Source: an uncultured Collinsella sp. (GTDB lineage: Bacteria; Actinomycetota; Coriobacteriia; Coriobacteriales; Coriobacteriaceae). Taken from it: a DNA stretch of 64,000 nucleotides. Below, in pieces: positions 1 to 9,992 of this stretch. The number at the start of each line of letters is the position of its first letter. Within the stretch, counting starts at the first letter, position 1. Made by a program: the position numbers and the translations under genes. Under the pieces are notes generated by a model that made no database searches, had not been told where the DNA came from, and saw only the letters and a list, made by a program, of their open reading frames with translations. The stretch covers positions 124,001-188,000 of the forward strand of contig CAKUGY010000003.1 of the NCBI GenBank assembly GCA_934654835.1, read 5' to 3'.

Positions 1-1
1 G

Positions 2-208
2 CGCCTGGGCATGCAGGGCGAGACCGCGGCGCAGCGTGTGCTCGACGAGCTCATCCTGGCCCGCGTCCGCGTTATGACCGCTCCCGAGCGCACGGCCTTC
101 TTGGCCCACGTGCGCGACATCGTCGATTCGGTCGAGGACAACGTGACCTCGGTGCCCGTCGAGTCCGTTGAGCCCGACGATGCAGAGGACACCGAAGAGG
201 CCGAGTAG
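2..208 (+). CDS. C-terminal part of an unidentified protein (5' end outside window)
   Basis: The reading frame is open to the left edge of the window, so the ATG at 11 is probably an internal methionine and this is the tail of a longer protein. The visible 68 residues are helical (AAQRVLDELILARVRV) and finish in a very acidic tail of Asp and Glu. The stop lies 8 bases before the next gene, a UbiB-family kinase, so the two are probably cotranscribed. A phasin-like or helical accessory protein would fit, but I do not recognise the family. Confidence 0.55.
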   Translation, partial: RLGMQGETAAQRVLDELILARVRVMTAPERTAFLAHVRDIVDSVEDNVTSVPVESVEPDDAEDTEEAE

Positions 209-216
209 CAGCGCAG

Positions 217-1980
217 ATGGCAGATCCCACCACCGATTACAACAATCAAGATCCCTTGGGTGACGAGACGGCGGTTGTCGATGAGGTTGAGGCCGCCGTC
301 TCGGGCGCTCGCAAGAAGCCGCGCGCTGTCGATATGGTGCCCGAGGAGCCCGACGCGATGGCGCCGGACGAGGAATACCAGCTCACGCCGGCGGGTCGTC
401 GTGAGCGCATTGGGCAGATCGTTCGCCTGATCAAAAAGTATCGCGTGTGGGATAACCTCACGCCGGTGCGCCTGCGTCGTCTGCTCGAAGAGCTCGGCCC
501 CATGTTCGTCAAGATGGGGCAGATTCTGGCCAACCGGTCCGAGATTCTGCCGCAGCGGTTTTGCGACGAGCTGCGTCGCCTGCGCTCCGACGTAGAGCCG
601 GTGCCGTATGAGGTGGTGCTCCGCTGTCTGGAAGAGGAGTACGGCCAGCGCTTGGGGCAGATGTTCGACGCGATCGACCCCAACCCGCTCGGTAGCGCGT
701 CGCTCGCGCAGGTACACCGTGCCCGCCTGGTGACCGGCGAGGACGTGGCCGTTAAGGTGCAGCGCCCCGGTGCGCAGCAGGTGATGGCTCAGGACATCGA
801 CATCATCCGTTCGGTGGTGCGCATCGTTTCCAAGTTCGTCAACACCGACCAGTTTGTGGACCTGCATGGCGTGGTCGAAGAGCTGTGGACCTCGTTTCGC
901 GAGGAGACCAACTTTTTGGCCGAGGCCAAAAACCTCAACGATTTCTATGACTTCCATAAAAGCGTGCATGGCGTGTCGTGTCCCAAATCCTACCTGGACC
1001 TTTGCACCGAGCACGTGGTGGTCATGGACTACATCGAAGGCATCTCCATTGCCGATCCCGAGCGCCTGGTGGCTGAGGGCTATGACCTGGAAAAGATCGG
1101 CTCGGCGATTGTCGAGGACTACTCGACGCAGGTGCTCGACGACGGCTTTTTCCATGCCGACCCGCATGCGGGAAACATCATCCTCAAGGACGGCATTGTC
1201 TACTTTATCGACCTGGGCATGGTCGGGCGCATGTCGAGTCACGACCGCGGTATCGTCAAGGATATGATTTTCGCCGTGGCCGAGGGCGACGTGCCCAAGC
1301 TCAAGGATTCGCTCATGCGCTTTGCCGTGACGCGCGGCGACTCGGCCGAGCTTGACCATTCGGCCTTTTTGTCCGACTTGGACTTTATCGTTGCCGACTT
1401 TGCGGGTCTTGATCTTAAGGACCTGGATATCGGCGAGTTTTTGACCTCGCTGCTAAACCTGGCGCGCAAAAACGACGTTGAGCTGCCGAGTGTGGTGACG
1501 ATGTTCGCCCGTGGCATGGTGACGCTCGAGGGCCTGCTGACCGAGTACATGCCCAACGTCAACATGATTCAGATCATCCAGACGCACATCAAAAACGAGA
1601 AGAGCACTTACGCGCGTATGCGCGACATGAGCCGTGATTTTGCGGCGAGTAGCTACCGAGCGGCAAAGGGTTCGCTCGAAGCGGCCGAGTACCTGGGGCT
1701 GGCGTCGCGCATGCTCACGCGCGGTCAGCTCAAACTGAACCTGCAGCTTATGAGTAGCGACAAGGCGCTGCGTCAGATAGGCGGCATCGTCGACCGCATG
1801 TCGATGGCCATCGTCATCGCCGGCCTGTTTATCGGCTCGTCGGTGGTCTATTACGCGCGCATCGAGCCGGTTGTGTTTGGTATTCCGGTCATCGGCCTTT
1901 TTGGCTACGTGAGCGCGCTGGTGCTGGCGCTCATGCTGGGTCGCGAGATCTGGCGCAACAGCCACGGCGGCAAGCATTAA
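217..1980 (+). CDS. UbiB/AarF/ABC1-family atypical protein kinase
   Basis: 587 residues. The ABC1 family hallmark KxGQ appears as FVKMGQILANR near residue 105, followed by the ATP-binding segment (GSASLAQVHRA near residue 158, where the family has an Ala-rich loop). The kinase core motifs are HADPHAGN (catalytic Asp/Asn) and YFIDLGMVG (DFG-equivalent). Two hydrophobic helices close the C-terminus (about 530-580), as in membrane-bound UbiB/Coq8 proteins. Family members support isoprenoid-quinone or lipid metabolism through ATPase activity. This organism type does not obviously make ubiquinone, so the precise substrate is open. The gene follows the upstream frame by 8 bases, suggesting an operon. 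Confidence 0.9.
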   Translation: MADPTTDYNNQDPLGDETAVVDEVEAAVSGARKKPRAVDMVPEEPDAMAPDEEYQLTPAGRRERIGQIVRLIKKYRVWDNLTPVRLRRLLEELGPMFVKMGQILANRSEILPQRFCDELRRLRSDVEPVPYEVVLRCLEEEYGQRLGQMFDAIDPNPLGSASLAQVHRARLVTGEDVAVKVQRPGAQQVMAQDIDIIRSVVRIVSKFVNTDQFVDLHGVVEELWTSFREETNFLAEAKNLNDFYDFHKSVHGVSCPKSYLDLCTEHVVVMDYIEGISIADPERLVAEGYDLEKIGSAIVEDYSTQVLDDGFFHADPHAGNIILKDGIVYFIDLGMVGRMSSHDRGIVKDMIFAVAEGDVPKLKDSLMRFAVTRGDSAELDHSAFLSDLDFIVADFAGLDLKDLDIGEFLTSLLNLARKNDVELPSVVTMFARGMVTLEGLLTEYMPNVNMIQIIQTHIKNEKSTYARMRDMSRDFAASSYRAAKGSLEAAEYLGLASRMLTRGQLKLNLQLMSSDKALRQIGGIVDRMSMAIVIAGLFIGSSVVYYARIEPVVFGIPVIGLFGYVSALVLALMLGREIWRNSHGGKH

Positions 1981-1986
1981 TGATTC

Positions 1987-2033
1987 TTTGGGGACGGAGG
2001 AAGACGGATCATTTTGCATAGGCCTCCTTCCTC
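1987..2033. repeat. GGGGAC-type palindromic intergenic repeat
   Basis: The sequence begins TTGGGGACGGAGGAAGACGG and turns back through GCCTCCTTCCTC, giving an imperfect hairpin just after the ubiB stop. It shares the TTGGGGAC head with several other intergenic palindromes in this window. It may also serve as a weak terminator. The REP-like identity is inferred from this resemblance. Confidence 0.45.
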
Positions 2034-2124
2034 ATCCTTTCCTATCTCAAACCATAGCTTTTACCTTGGGCTTCGCCTGTGTGCGGGGCCCTTTTGCGTG
2101 CTACCATGATGACGGTAATAATCG

Positions 2125-2305
2125 ATGGCCTAGATGGTGGTGCGGAGACGCACGAATGCGCGGTTTTCCTGCGCGTTTGGGAGAATCGGGGTGCAATTCC
2201 CCGGCTGTACCAGTAACCGTAATTCCTCTTGGCCCGGGATGGTCGCGTCGCAGATCGGACGGCGCGCCCGGGTCGTTAAGGTTAAGTCGGATCGCCTCCC
2301 ATCTT
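2125..2305 (+). promoter_or_regulatory. Cobalamin (B12) riboswitch
   Basis: The conserved core is visible at 2179-2220: GGGAGAATCGGGGTGCAATT, then CCCCGGCTGTACCAGTAACCG, matching the family pattern GGGAA-N-GGTGnAAnTCC followed by the C-G-CC-ACTGT element. The downstream B12 box is AAGTCGGATCGCCTCCC (2284-2300), compared with the usual AGTCnGGAnnCCnGCC. A variable stem-loop lies between them. A GC-rich hairpin (about 2357-2378, GACCCC/GGGG) and the ribosome site at 2439 follow, so expression control may be translational; no poly-T terminator is seen. The riboswitch sits directly upstream of the giant DUF4430 surface protein and makes that gene a predicted B12-repressed gene. Confidence 0.78.
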
Positions 2306-2447
2306 GCACGCGGCCGCGGCGCATGCCGCCGGTACGCGTTGGGCTCTGGAGGGAAGGGGGACCCCGATGGGGGTACTCGAGCGCAATGTGCGCGATGACG
2401 TGGGGCAGGCGCTGGGCGATGCTCCAAGTGCAGACAGTAGGAGACAA

Positions 2448-5400
2448 ATGGATATGTTTGAGGACGAGTGCCAGCGCGCCTCGTGGCGTCGCCATGGAGC
2501 GATTGCCCGCGGCGTAGCCAAGCGCGGCCTGGTGGCGTTCCTGGCTTTTGCCATGGCGTTTGGCACGACGCCTGCCCAGATGTGGGCCGACGGCGCCGAG
2601 GGCATTGCCGAGGCTGTGGCTGCTGCGACGGCTGGCGAGGGTTCGTCTGCTGCAGATGGTAGCACGGCCGATGCTGGTGCAGTTGGCGCTGCTGCTGATA
2701 CCGCTGCTGGCCAGGATGCATCAGCGAGCGCTGCGAACAGTGATGACGCCACTGCAAGCGACGCGATTTCCGCCGAGGGCCCTGCCGCAACGATTTCAGC
2801 TTCGGAGCAGGGAGACGGGAATGCCGCCGTCGTCGCTTCTGCCACGACGCTCTCGGATGACGCCAAGGTCTATATCCAGGACACCAAGGATAAGGACAAC
2901 TCGTATTCCACGAAGTCCGGCGCGCTCAAGGCAGGCGACACGCTTTGGGCCAATATGTACGATGAGGTCGAGACCGAGGACGCTTGGGGCGATTTCACTA
3001 CCGAAACTCAGTCTGTCGCCAATCCGGGCACTTGGACCTACACTTGGCTCGCCGGCACGGTTAAGTCGAGCAACAACGTCGCTGACTATACCGAGGTCGT
3101 AGGTAACGAGCAGTCGCTTGCCGTTACCGATGCGATGGTGGGCAAATACTTCATCTGCAAGGTAACGGCGGACGGCAAGGATTACTATGGTCCGTCCGTC
3201 TCTTACGGCTCGGGCATCAACGCCAATTACATCCCCGGTCCCGTGCTGGGCGCCGGCCAGGCGAGCCTCTACTCCGTCAAGCTGAGCAATTCTTCGCCGG
3301 CCGTTGGTGACGAGGTCACCGCGACGGCATACACTGCGTACAACACGCCTGCTTCGAGCGACGCCAAGGTGACCTACACCTGGTACGAGTCGACCAACAA
3401 ATACTCCGGCTGGACCGAGATTAAGGGCGCGACAATCGCCACCCTCACGGTAACCGACACCCTTGAGGGCAAGTATCTCAAGGTCAAGGCAAACGCCGGG
3501 GTAAACGACGTTGAGGCCACGACAAGCGACGCCGTGCTCAAGGCCGGCGCGGTCAAGCTCGCGGGTGTCGAGCTCTCCGCGCCTTCCACTGAAATCGGCG
3601 CGACCGTTACGGCCAAGGCATACACCGGCTCGAGCTCCAGCCCCTCCTACGTCGACAACTCCAAGGTCACCTACACCTGGAAGAAGTACAAGGGCACCTC
3701 GGCGCCCAGCAGCTCCACGAAGTGGGAGATCATCGAGGGCGAGTCCGGCCCGACGCTTACGGTGGCCGACGACCTCGAGGGCTACTACGTTAGCGTCTCC
3801 GCCAATGCGGGCGCGAACGATGTCTCGTTCGGCAGCTGGTCGACCGGCTATGGCGTGGGCCCCTTCAAGCAGGCCGGCGCCGTGGACATCTACTCCGCCA
3901 TCCTGGCCCCTGCGGGTTCGACCTCGGGAACCTACGTCTATACCGTTGAAGACACAGTCCAGGCTTTTGCTAAAGAGAAGGGCGCCTCCGATTACATCGA
4001 TGCGTCCAAGCTGAACTATCAGTGGCAGGTTTCGGACAAGAAGAACGGTACCTACACCGACATCGAGGGTGCGACGTCGAGCACCCTCGAGCTCGCGGCT
4101 TACGAGGGCAAGTCGGTTCGTTGCCACATCACCTCAAAGATCGGCAATAGCGAGTACAACACCAAGGGCACGAGCCTTATCGGTGCTGCCGGCTCCATCA
4201 GCATCACGAAGGTCACGCTTGACCGCACCGGCGAGGCGACGGTCGGCCAGAAGATTACCGCCTCCGCGAAGTCGGGCTCCGACGACGTGACCTCGAGCCC
4301 CAAGGTTACCTGGTCCTGGTACTACGGGGACTCCCCGAGTACCTGCGACACGAAGATCGAGGGCGCGGACACCAACTCCTTAACGCCCGACGCGGCGCTG
4401 GCGAACAGGTACGTCCAAGCGCACGCCAACGGCGGCTTCGGCGACGAGCAATCGAGCGCGCTGCCCGTTGTGGAGGCCGGTGCGGTTGATCTCTACGGTG
4501 TGACGGTTACGGGTGCTCTGGCATCCGGACAGGTCGCTGCGGGTAAGGTCCTGACCGCGAAGGCGACTAAGGGCAACTCCTACACCAACGTTTCCGCGAC
4601 GGATACGGTCCACTATCAGTGGCAGTACTCCAACGACAAGAGCTCCTACGACAGCCACTTCGTCAACATCCCCGACGCGGCCGACTCCGCTACGTATACG
4701 CCGACCAACGACATGGTGGGCAAGTACATCCGCGTAATTGCCACGAGCAAAAACTCGGTCAAGAGCACCGAAAAGAAGAGCACCTACGGCGGCACGCAGT
4801 CCGTCGACCCCGTTGGTCCCGTGGCGCTCGCCGGCCAGTACAAGCTCAAGTCCGTCGCTCCCAACGAGGCGTCTTCGACGACGCTTTCTGTGGGCACTAC
4901 GCTCACTCCGCGCGTGAAGATCCCCGGCTCCTCGAGCTGGTCCGATTCCGATCTGCCCGAGGACGCTAAGCTCACGCTCGCTTGGTATGCCAAGGGCGAG
5001 GGCGATTCGGACTGGGTCGAAGTCACCGAAGGCATCGACACCGAGACCGGCGCGCTGACGCTCAACGATTCCCTTGTTGGCAAACGCATCAAGCTCACTG
5101 CTTCCGCCCTCGATAACACGGTTGAGTGGGTTTCCTCCGATAGCGTTACCGCGGCGGGGGAGTACAGCCTGCTGCGTGTGATCACCACCCCGCAGATCAA
5201 CAGCGAGTCGACCCATCTGGTTTCGGGCGATAGCGTTAAGGCGACGGTGCAGGCCAAGCGTGCCGATGGTTCGACCACCAACGGCATCGACGTGACCGCT
5301 CAGACGACGGTTGCTTGGTATGCGGCTGACGATGCGAAGGCTGCGGCGGCCGACTGGACGCTGCTGTCCGACATGTCGGGCGTCGAGGCAACGGTCTCGG

Positions 5401-8400
5401 CCTCCGCTGATGGCAAGTATCTGAAGGCTGTCGCTACGAGTGGCAGCTCGACGGTCGAGCTCATCTCCGCTAACAAGGTTATCGCCGCAGGCTCGCTCGA
5501 GGCTGCAGTCCAAAAGCTCACCGATGCCAACAAGCAGATTGTTGTTGATTACAACGCCAAGGGCGGCAACGTCAACGATGTCCTGAAGGCGCAGCTTGCC
5601 GAGCTTGGCTTTGATGGCGTTGACGTTAAGGTCGTCGGGGACGGTGTTGCCTTCAAGGCCGAGGATGCCAAGGCTACGGTCGCCATCTCCGATGCCCAGG
5701 ACAAGACCAACGGCGATGTGACATTCTTCTACATCGATCCCAACGACTACACCGGCTACAACATCGACGGCCTGCGCAGTGCGGATGTGGTGTTTGAGCT
5801 GTCGCGTGGCGATGAGCTCGAATACTACCAGCCCAACAAGACGGTGCAGGTTGCTTGGGACGAGGCTCGTGTGCAGCAGATGCTCGACGATGCTGCCGAG
5901 CAGGTTGCCATCGGCTATGCTTCGGGCGATTCGGCCGAGTCCGTCACGTCCAACCTCACGCTGCCGTATCGCGCGGGTTCCAAGAGCAAGTTCGAGGTCA
6001 GCTGGAAGAGCTCCGACGGCGATGTTATTTGGCCGTCCGGTTATGGCTGGAGTGACTACACCGGCAAGGTTACGCGCGCCTCGAGCGATCGCGCCGTTAC
6101 GCTGACCGCGACCGTTTCGTTTGTGAGCGGCGGCCCGTCTGACGTTAAGGGCACGCACGACTTCACGGTGACCGTCAAGGGCGATCCCGAGAAGGTCGCT
6201 GCCGACAAGAAGGCGCTGCAGGAAAAGGTCGATGCGACCTTCACCTACGACAACATCAAGTACTCCGGCACCGACACGGTTGCCGACAAGGACGGCCTGA
6301 CCGCCGACCTGCAGATGCCGCGCACGAGTACGCTCAATATCGACGGCAAGTACTACAAGGTTGAGTACTCTGCAAGCACCGACGACATCACGTTCAACGG
6401 TTATAAGGGCACGGTCTACCAGCCGCTGCCCGGCGCTAAGGCTGCGAACACCAAGATCACCCTCACGGTGACCGACAAGTCCAACGCCGAAGTCACGGCC
6501 AGCAAGACCCTCGACTTTGCCATTGCTCCGCAGAACCAGAAAGAGCTCGATGCCGAGCTGTCTCTTATGGAGAAGGCAAAGGCCGGCTACGCTGCTGCCA
6601 TCCTGAATGGCCAGGATGCCAATGCCGTTTCGGCCGACATGCACGCGTTCCAGAAGGCCTATCTTGATGCCGATGGCAACCTGGCCTGGAGCTACGACAA
6701 GACGACGACCGATTCGACGTCCCTCGGCATTGTTCCGGTTGACCTGCCTGGCTATGACGCGATGTCTGGACAGGACTGGCGCCTGTTTAAGTCGAGCAAC
6801 AGCTCTATTGTTTCTGCCGAGAACCTCAAGGTCACGCAGCCCGAGTACAACACGAAAGTTGTCGTTTCCTCGCGTCTGACGAGCGAGAAGTATGCTCGCT
6901 ATGCCGAGCGTTATCCCGATAACGCCACGTATGCCAAGCTCGCTAATCAGGATGTTTCGGCAAAGATCACGGTTCTGGGCACGAGCGGTCAAAACAGCCC
7001 GGAGGTGACGGCGACGTGCTCCGTCATCGGCATCGATGCCAAGGGCAAGCAGCAAACATGGGCTGCCGCGTCGCAGTACACGCTTAAGAATGGCGCGACT
7101 GCGGCAGATCTTTCCGAGGAGCTCTTTAAGCAGGCCGGCCTCAAGGCCGACTACGACCCCAACGGCTCTTGGGGCTGGGTGCTCAACTCCATTACATCGC
7201 CTTTCGATGCTGACCGCACCCTTGCGTATGACTACGCTACGGGTGCCTACTGGCAACTGTTCATCAACGGCGTCGCGGCGTCGGTTGGTGCCGGCGGCTA
7301 CACCCTCGAGGCGGGCGACTCTATCGTCTGGTGTTACTCGAAGTACGGAGACCCTGCACCCACCGACCAGCTTTCAGTAAGTTGCACCGTTATCGGACAG
7401 GACGCCTCGGGCGCTCAGCAAACGTGGGCGCAGCCTACGACTGCGCTGGTGGAAGAGGGCGCGACCGCTGCCGATCTTTCCGAGCGAATCTTTAAGCAGG
7501 CTGGCATTGGCGTCGACGCCCAGACCGGCTCGTATGGTTGGTTCCTCAATTCGCTGACTTCTCCGTTCGATAAGAACGTGAAGCTTTCGACCGTACAGGT
7601 CGACGAAAGCACTTGGAAATCTTGGCAGTTCTTCGTCAACGGCAAGATGGCCAACGTCGGCGCAGGCAATTACACACTCAAGGCCGGCGACGAGGTCACC
7701 TGGGTCTATGGCTCTGACGGCACCATGCCTGGTCAGGTCGCCGTTTCGATGGAGATCATCGGCAAAAAGGATGATAAGGCTCAGCGTTGGACCGATCCTT
7801 CGACGCAGGTGTTCGTTGAGGGCACGACGATTAAGGACGCCTCTGCCGCCTACTTCGATGCTGTTGGCATCAAGTCCGAGATGTACGACCAGCAGGGCTA
7901 TTGGGGCGTTCACAGCCTTGTCTCTCCGCTTGACGATACCAAGCTGGCTGGCGCCTGGTCGTTCTTTGTAAATGGTGTCCCTGCAAATCAAATCGATAGT
8001 GACTATGTACTCAAGTCGGGTGACTCGATCGTCTGGGCTTTTGCTGCCGGCGACACGGTTCCCAATCCTGATGAAGTCGTCGTGGATCCGAGCGCTCCGC
8101 GTCCGACCGATTGGAAGTCCGACTGGGATGGCAAGTCCAACGCGGCAGTCGAGAACGTGTCCACGCCTACGGGTGCGCTGGCAAGCTCTTGGACGTTCGA
8201 TTGGAAGGCCTACTCGGGTGCCACATACCCCAATGCGAGCGAGCCTATCGTCGTGAACTGCAACGTGTATCTCGCCGTCAACAAGCGTTTGCTTAAGATT
8301 GATGCCGAGTCGGGCAAGGTGCTTGCCGAGTCGAATCTTAAGACTGCGATTGGCTACACAACGCGTCCGATTTATACGAACGGCTTAATCATCGTCCCGC

Positions 8401-9992
8401 TCGACGGCGGTGCGGTCCAGGCTCTGACGGCCGACACGCTCACGACGGTTTGGGTTACCGACCCTGTGAGCAAAACTGCTCAGTCGAATTCTCAGCTGAC
8501 GGTCGATGGTAACTATCTCTACGTTGGCACCGTTGATGTCGACTTTGGAACGAGTACGTACAATAACGGTCATTTGACGCGTATTAACATCCTGACCGGC
8601 GCTGTTTCTTGGCAGCATGTTAATGCTGATGAGGGCTATTATTGGACGGGCGCCACGGTTGGCAGCGACTACATTCTGGTTCCCACCAGCTCCGGTACCG
8701 TCGAGATGCTCAGCAAGTCTTCGGGCGCTGTGCTTGGAAGCGTCTCAGTTGGGGCTATCGTCAACTCCTCCTGCGTGCTCTCCACTGACGGCAGCCACGC
8801 TTACCTGATTTCGCGCGACGGCAAGCTGCACGTGCTGGCGATTTCTGACGGCAGTTCGCGTGATGCGGATGCCGCCTCACGTCTTACCGAGGAGCGTGTG
8901 ATTGACCTTGGCCTTACCGGCTGCGCGTGCATACCTACGCTGTATGACGGCAAGCTTATCGTTGGCGGCGAGGTTTCTGGTGGATCTGCGCTGGCCATTG
9001 TCGACCTGGAGAACGACTTTGCTTCGACACTAATCTCGTCTGCCGATGGTTCCGCGCTTCCCGCCGGCGGTATTAAGGGCGCTCCGTTGGTGAGTGCTCA
9101 GGCAGACGGCACGTATGTGTACTTTACGGTTAACTACGGTGAGACCTCCGACTACGTGAATTGCACGACGGGCGGTGGCGTCTATCGCTACAAGCTGGGC
9201 GATGCCGAGGCGTCTGGCGTGTTTAGCGCGACGGGTCACAATAACTATTGCGACTCGCCGGTCGCCTGCGATGCCAAGGGCAACCTGTACTACATCAACG
9301 ACTCCGGCACGCTGTTTAAGCTGAACGCTGGCGTCAAGGTTTCGTTTAACGCTGGCGAAGGCTCCAAGGTCGATTTCCAGACCACGGCTGCCAACGGCTC
9401 TGTTGCTAAGCCTGCCGATCCGACGCGTGAGGGTTATACCTTTGGCGGCTGGTACACCGATGAGGCTTGTACGGAGGCATATGACTTTAGCACGCCGGTG
9501 GCGGCTGATATGACGCTGTATGCCAAGTGGGTCAAGAAGGCTGCTGACAATAACGGCGGTTCTGGCAACAATGGTGGCTCCAACGGCAATGGCGGTTCTG
9601 GCAATGCCGGCACCGGCGCTGGTTCTGGTAGCGGCACGAATGGCCAGCAGACTGGCGGTGCCGTTTCGCCCGGTCAGAAGCCGGTGTCTACTACGACCAC
9701 TACGACTGAGGCCAAGGACGACAAGAATTCCAAGAAGGATTCCGACAAGTCCGACAAGAAGGACGGCAAGAAGTCTGACAAGAAGGACGAGAAGTCCAGC
9801 AAGTCCGGCTCCAAGTCCGACAAGGGCTCCGCTTCCACGACCACTGCTAAGAAGTCCGCTGAGGCCTCTGAGCAGGAGTCTGGATTCAACCCGCTCGCCA
9901 TCGTCGGCATTGCAGCTGGTTTGATCGGCCTTGCCCTCATCGCCGTTTTTGTGCTGACCAAGCGCGGCAAGGGTGACGGCGATGTCCGATAA
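2448..9992 (+). CDS. Giant membrane-anchored surface protein: Ig-like repeats, three DUF4430 domains, beta-propeller, InlB repeat
   Basis: 2514 residues from ATG 2448, chosen because AGGAG lies at 2439-2443; ATG 2454 is also possible. An in-frame ATG at 2304 lies upstream of this site, at the riboswitch edge, and is rejected. The N-terminus has Arg/Lys then a hydrophobic helix ending near AQMWA (about residue 47), a signal peptide. Domains in order: eight Ig-like repeats of about 100 residues with a VTYTWY...GKYLKV pattern (about 195-1005); two or three atrophied bacterial Ig-like units (about 1170-1510); three DUF4430 domains ending GxYxLxxGDxVxW (about 1519-1640, 1642-1758, 1763-1868); a PQQ-like beta-propeller (about 1910-2295); one InlB/Listeria-Bacteroides repeat (GYTFGGWYTDEAC, about 2300-2363); a Gly/Asn/Ser linker, a Lys/Ser/Asp linker, and a C-terminal TM helix with a short basic tail. 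DUF4430 resembles the C-terminal domain of transcobalamin. With the B12 riboswitch upstream, a role in corrinoid capture is inferred, not shown. Confidence 0.88.
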   Translation: MDMFEDECQRASWRRHGAIARGVAKRGLVAFLAFAMAFGTTPAQMWADGAEGIAEAVAAATAGEGSSAADGSTADAGAVGAAADTAAGQDASASAANSDDATASDAISAEGPAATISASEQGDGNAAVVASATTLSDDAKVYIQDTKDKDNSYSTKSGALKAGDTLWANMYDEVETEDAWGDFTTETQSVANPGTWTYTWLAGTVKSSNNVADYTEVVGNEQSLAVTDAMVGKYFICKVTADGKDYYGPSVSYGSGINANYIPGPVLGAGQASLYSVKLSNSSPAVGDEVTATAYTAYNTPASSDAKVTYTWYESTNKYSGWTEIKGATIATLTVTDTLEGKYLKVKANAGVNDVEATTSDAVLKAGAVKLAGVELSAPSTEIGATVTAKAYTGSSSSPSYVDNSKVTYTWKKYKGTSAPSSSTKWEIIEGESGPTLTVADDLEGYYVSVSANAGANDVSFGSWSTGYGVGPFKQAGAVDIYSAILAPAGSTSGTYVYTVEDTVQAFAKEKGASDYIDASKLNYQWQVSDKKNGTYTDIEGATSSTLELAAYEGKSVRCHITSKIGNSEYNTKGTSLIGAAGSISITKVTLDRTGEATVGQKITASAKSGSDDVTSSPKVTWSWYYGDSPSTCDTKIEGADTNSLTPDAALANRYVQAHANGGFGDEQSSALPVVEAGAVDLYGVTVTGALASGQVAAGKVLTAKATKGNSYTNVSATDTVHYQWQYSNDKSSYDSHFVNIPDAADSATYTPTNDMVGKYIRVIATSKNSVKSTEKKSTYGGTQSVDPVGPVALAGQYKLKSVAPNEASSTTLSVGTTLTPRVKIPGSSSWSDSDLPEDAKLTLAWYAKGEGDSDWVEVTEGIDTETGALTLNDSLVGKRIKLTASALDNTVEWVSSDSVTAAGEYSLLRVITTPQINSESTHLVSGDSVKATVQAKRADGSTTNGIDVTAQTTVAWYAADDAKAAAADWTLLSDMSGVEATVSASADGKYLKAVATSGSSTVELISANKVIAAGSLEAAVQKLTDANKQIVVDYNAKGGNVNDVLKAQLAELGFDGVDVKVVGDGVAFKAEDAKATVAISDAQDKTNGDVTFFYIDPNDYTGYNIDGLRSADVVFELSRGDELEYYQPNKTVQVAWDEARVQQMLDDAAEQVAIGYASGDSAESVTSNLTLPYRAGSKSKFEVSWKSSDGDVIWPSGYGWSDYTGKVTRASSDRAVTLTATVSFVSGGPSDVKGTHDFTVTVKGDPEKVAADKKALQEKVDATFTYDNIKYSGTDTVADKDGLTADLQMPRTSTLNIDGKYYKVEYSASTDDITFNGYKGTVYQPLPGAKAANTKITLTVTDKSNAEVTASKTLDFAIAPQNQKELDAELSLMEKAKAGYAAAILNGQDANAVSADMHAFQKAYLDADGNLAWSYDKTTTDSTSLGIVPVDLPGYDAMSGQDWRLFKSSNSSIVSAENLKVTQPEYNTKVVVSSRLTSEKYARYAERYPDNATYAKLANQDVSAKITVLGTSGQNSPEVTATCSVIGIDAKGKQQTWAAASQYTLKNGATAADLSEELFKQAGLKADYDPNGSWGWVLNSITSPFDADRTLAYDYATGAYWQLFINGVAASVGAGGYTLEAGDSIVWCYSKYGDPAPTDQLSVSCTVIGQDASGAQQTWAQPTTALVEEGATAADLSERIFKQAGIGVDAQTGSYGWFLNSLTSPFDKNVKLSTVQVDESTWKSWQFFVNGKMANVGAGNYTLKAGDEVTWVYGSDGTMPGQVAVSMEIIGKKDDKAQRWTDPSTQVFVEGTTIKDASAAYFDAVGIKSEMYDQQGYWGVHSLVSPLDDTKLAGAWSFFVNGVPANQIDSDYVLKSGDSIVWAFAAGDTVPNPDEVVVDPSAPRPTDWKSDWDGKSNAAVENVSTPTGALASSWTFDWKAYSGATYPNASEPIVVNCNVYLAVNKRLLKIDAESGKVLAESNLKTAIGYTTRPIYTNGLIIVPLDGGAVQALTADTLTTVWVTDPVSKTAQSNSQLTVDGNYLYVGTVDVDFGTSTYNNGHLTRINILTGAVSWQHVNADEGYYWTGATVGSDYILVPTSSGTVEMLSKSSGAVLGSVSVGAIVNSSCVLSTDGSHAYLISRDGKLHVLAISDGSSRDADAASRLTEERVIDLGLTGCACIPTLYDGKLIVGGEVSGGSALAIVDLENDFASTLISSADGSALPAGGIKGAPLVSAQADGTYVYFTVNYGETSDYVNCTTGGGVYRYKLGDAEASGVFSATGHNNYCDSPVACDAKGNLYYINDSGTLFKLNAGVKVSFNAGEGSKVDFQTTAANGSVAKPADPTREGYTFGGWYTDEACTEAYDFSTPVAADMTLYAKWVKKAADNNGGSGNNGGSNGNGGSGNAGTGAGSGSGTNGQQTGGAVSPGQKPVSTTTTTTEAKDDKNSKKDSDKSDKKDGKKSDKKDEKSSKSGSKSDKGSASTTTAKKSAEASEQESGFNPLAIVGIAAGLIGLALIAVFVLTKRGKGDGDVR

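Noticed and set aside
2304..2447. An upstream start for the giant surface protein
   Set aside because: It lies at the riboswitch edge, far from any ribosome site, and would put 48 residues before the signal peptide.
4380..7256. A 958-codon open frame on the minus strand, and others opposite the surface-protein gene (2796-4127, 9030-10433)
   Set aside because: They mirror the GC-rich codon pattern of the real gene, have no ribosome sites or known domains, and the plus-strand protein is clearly real.
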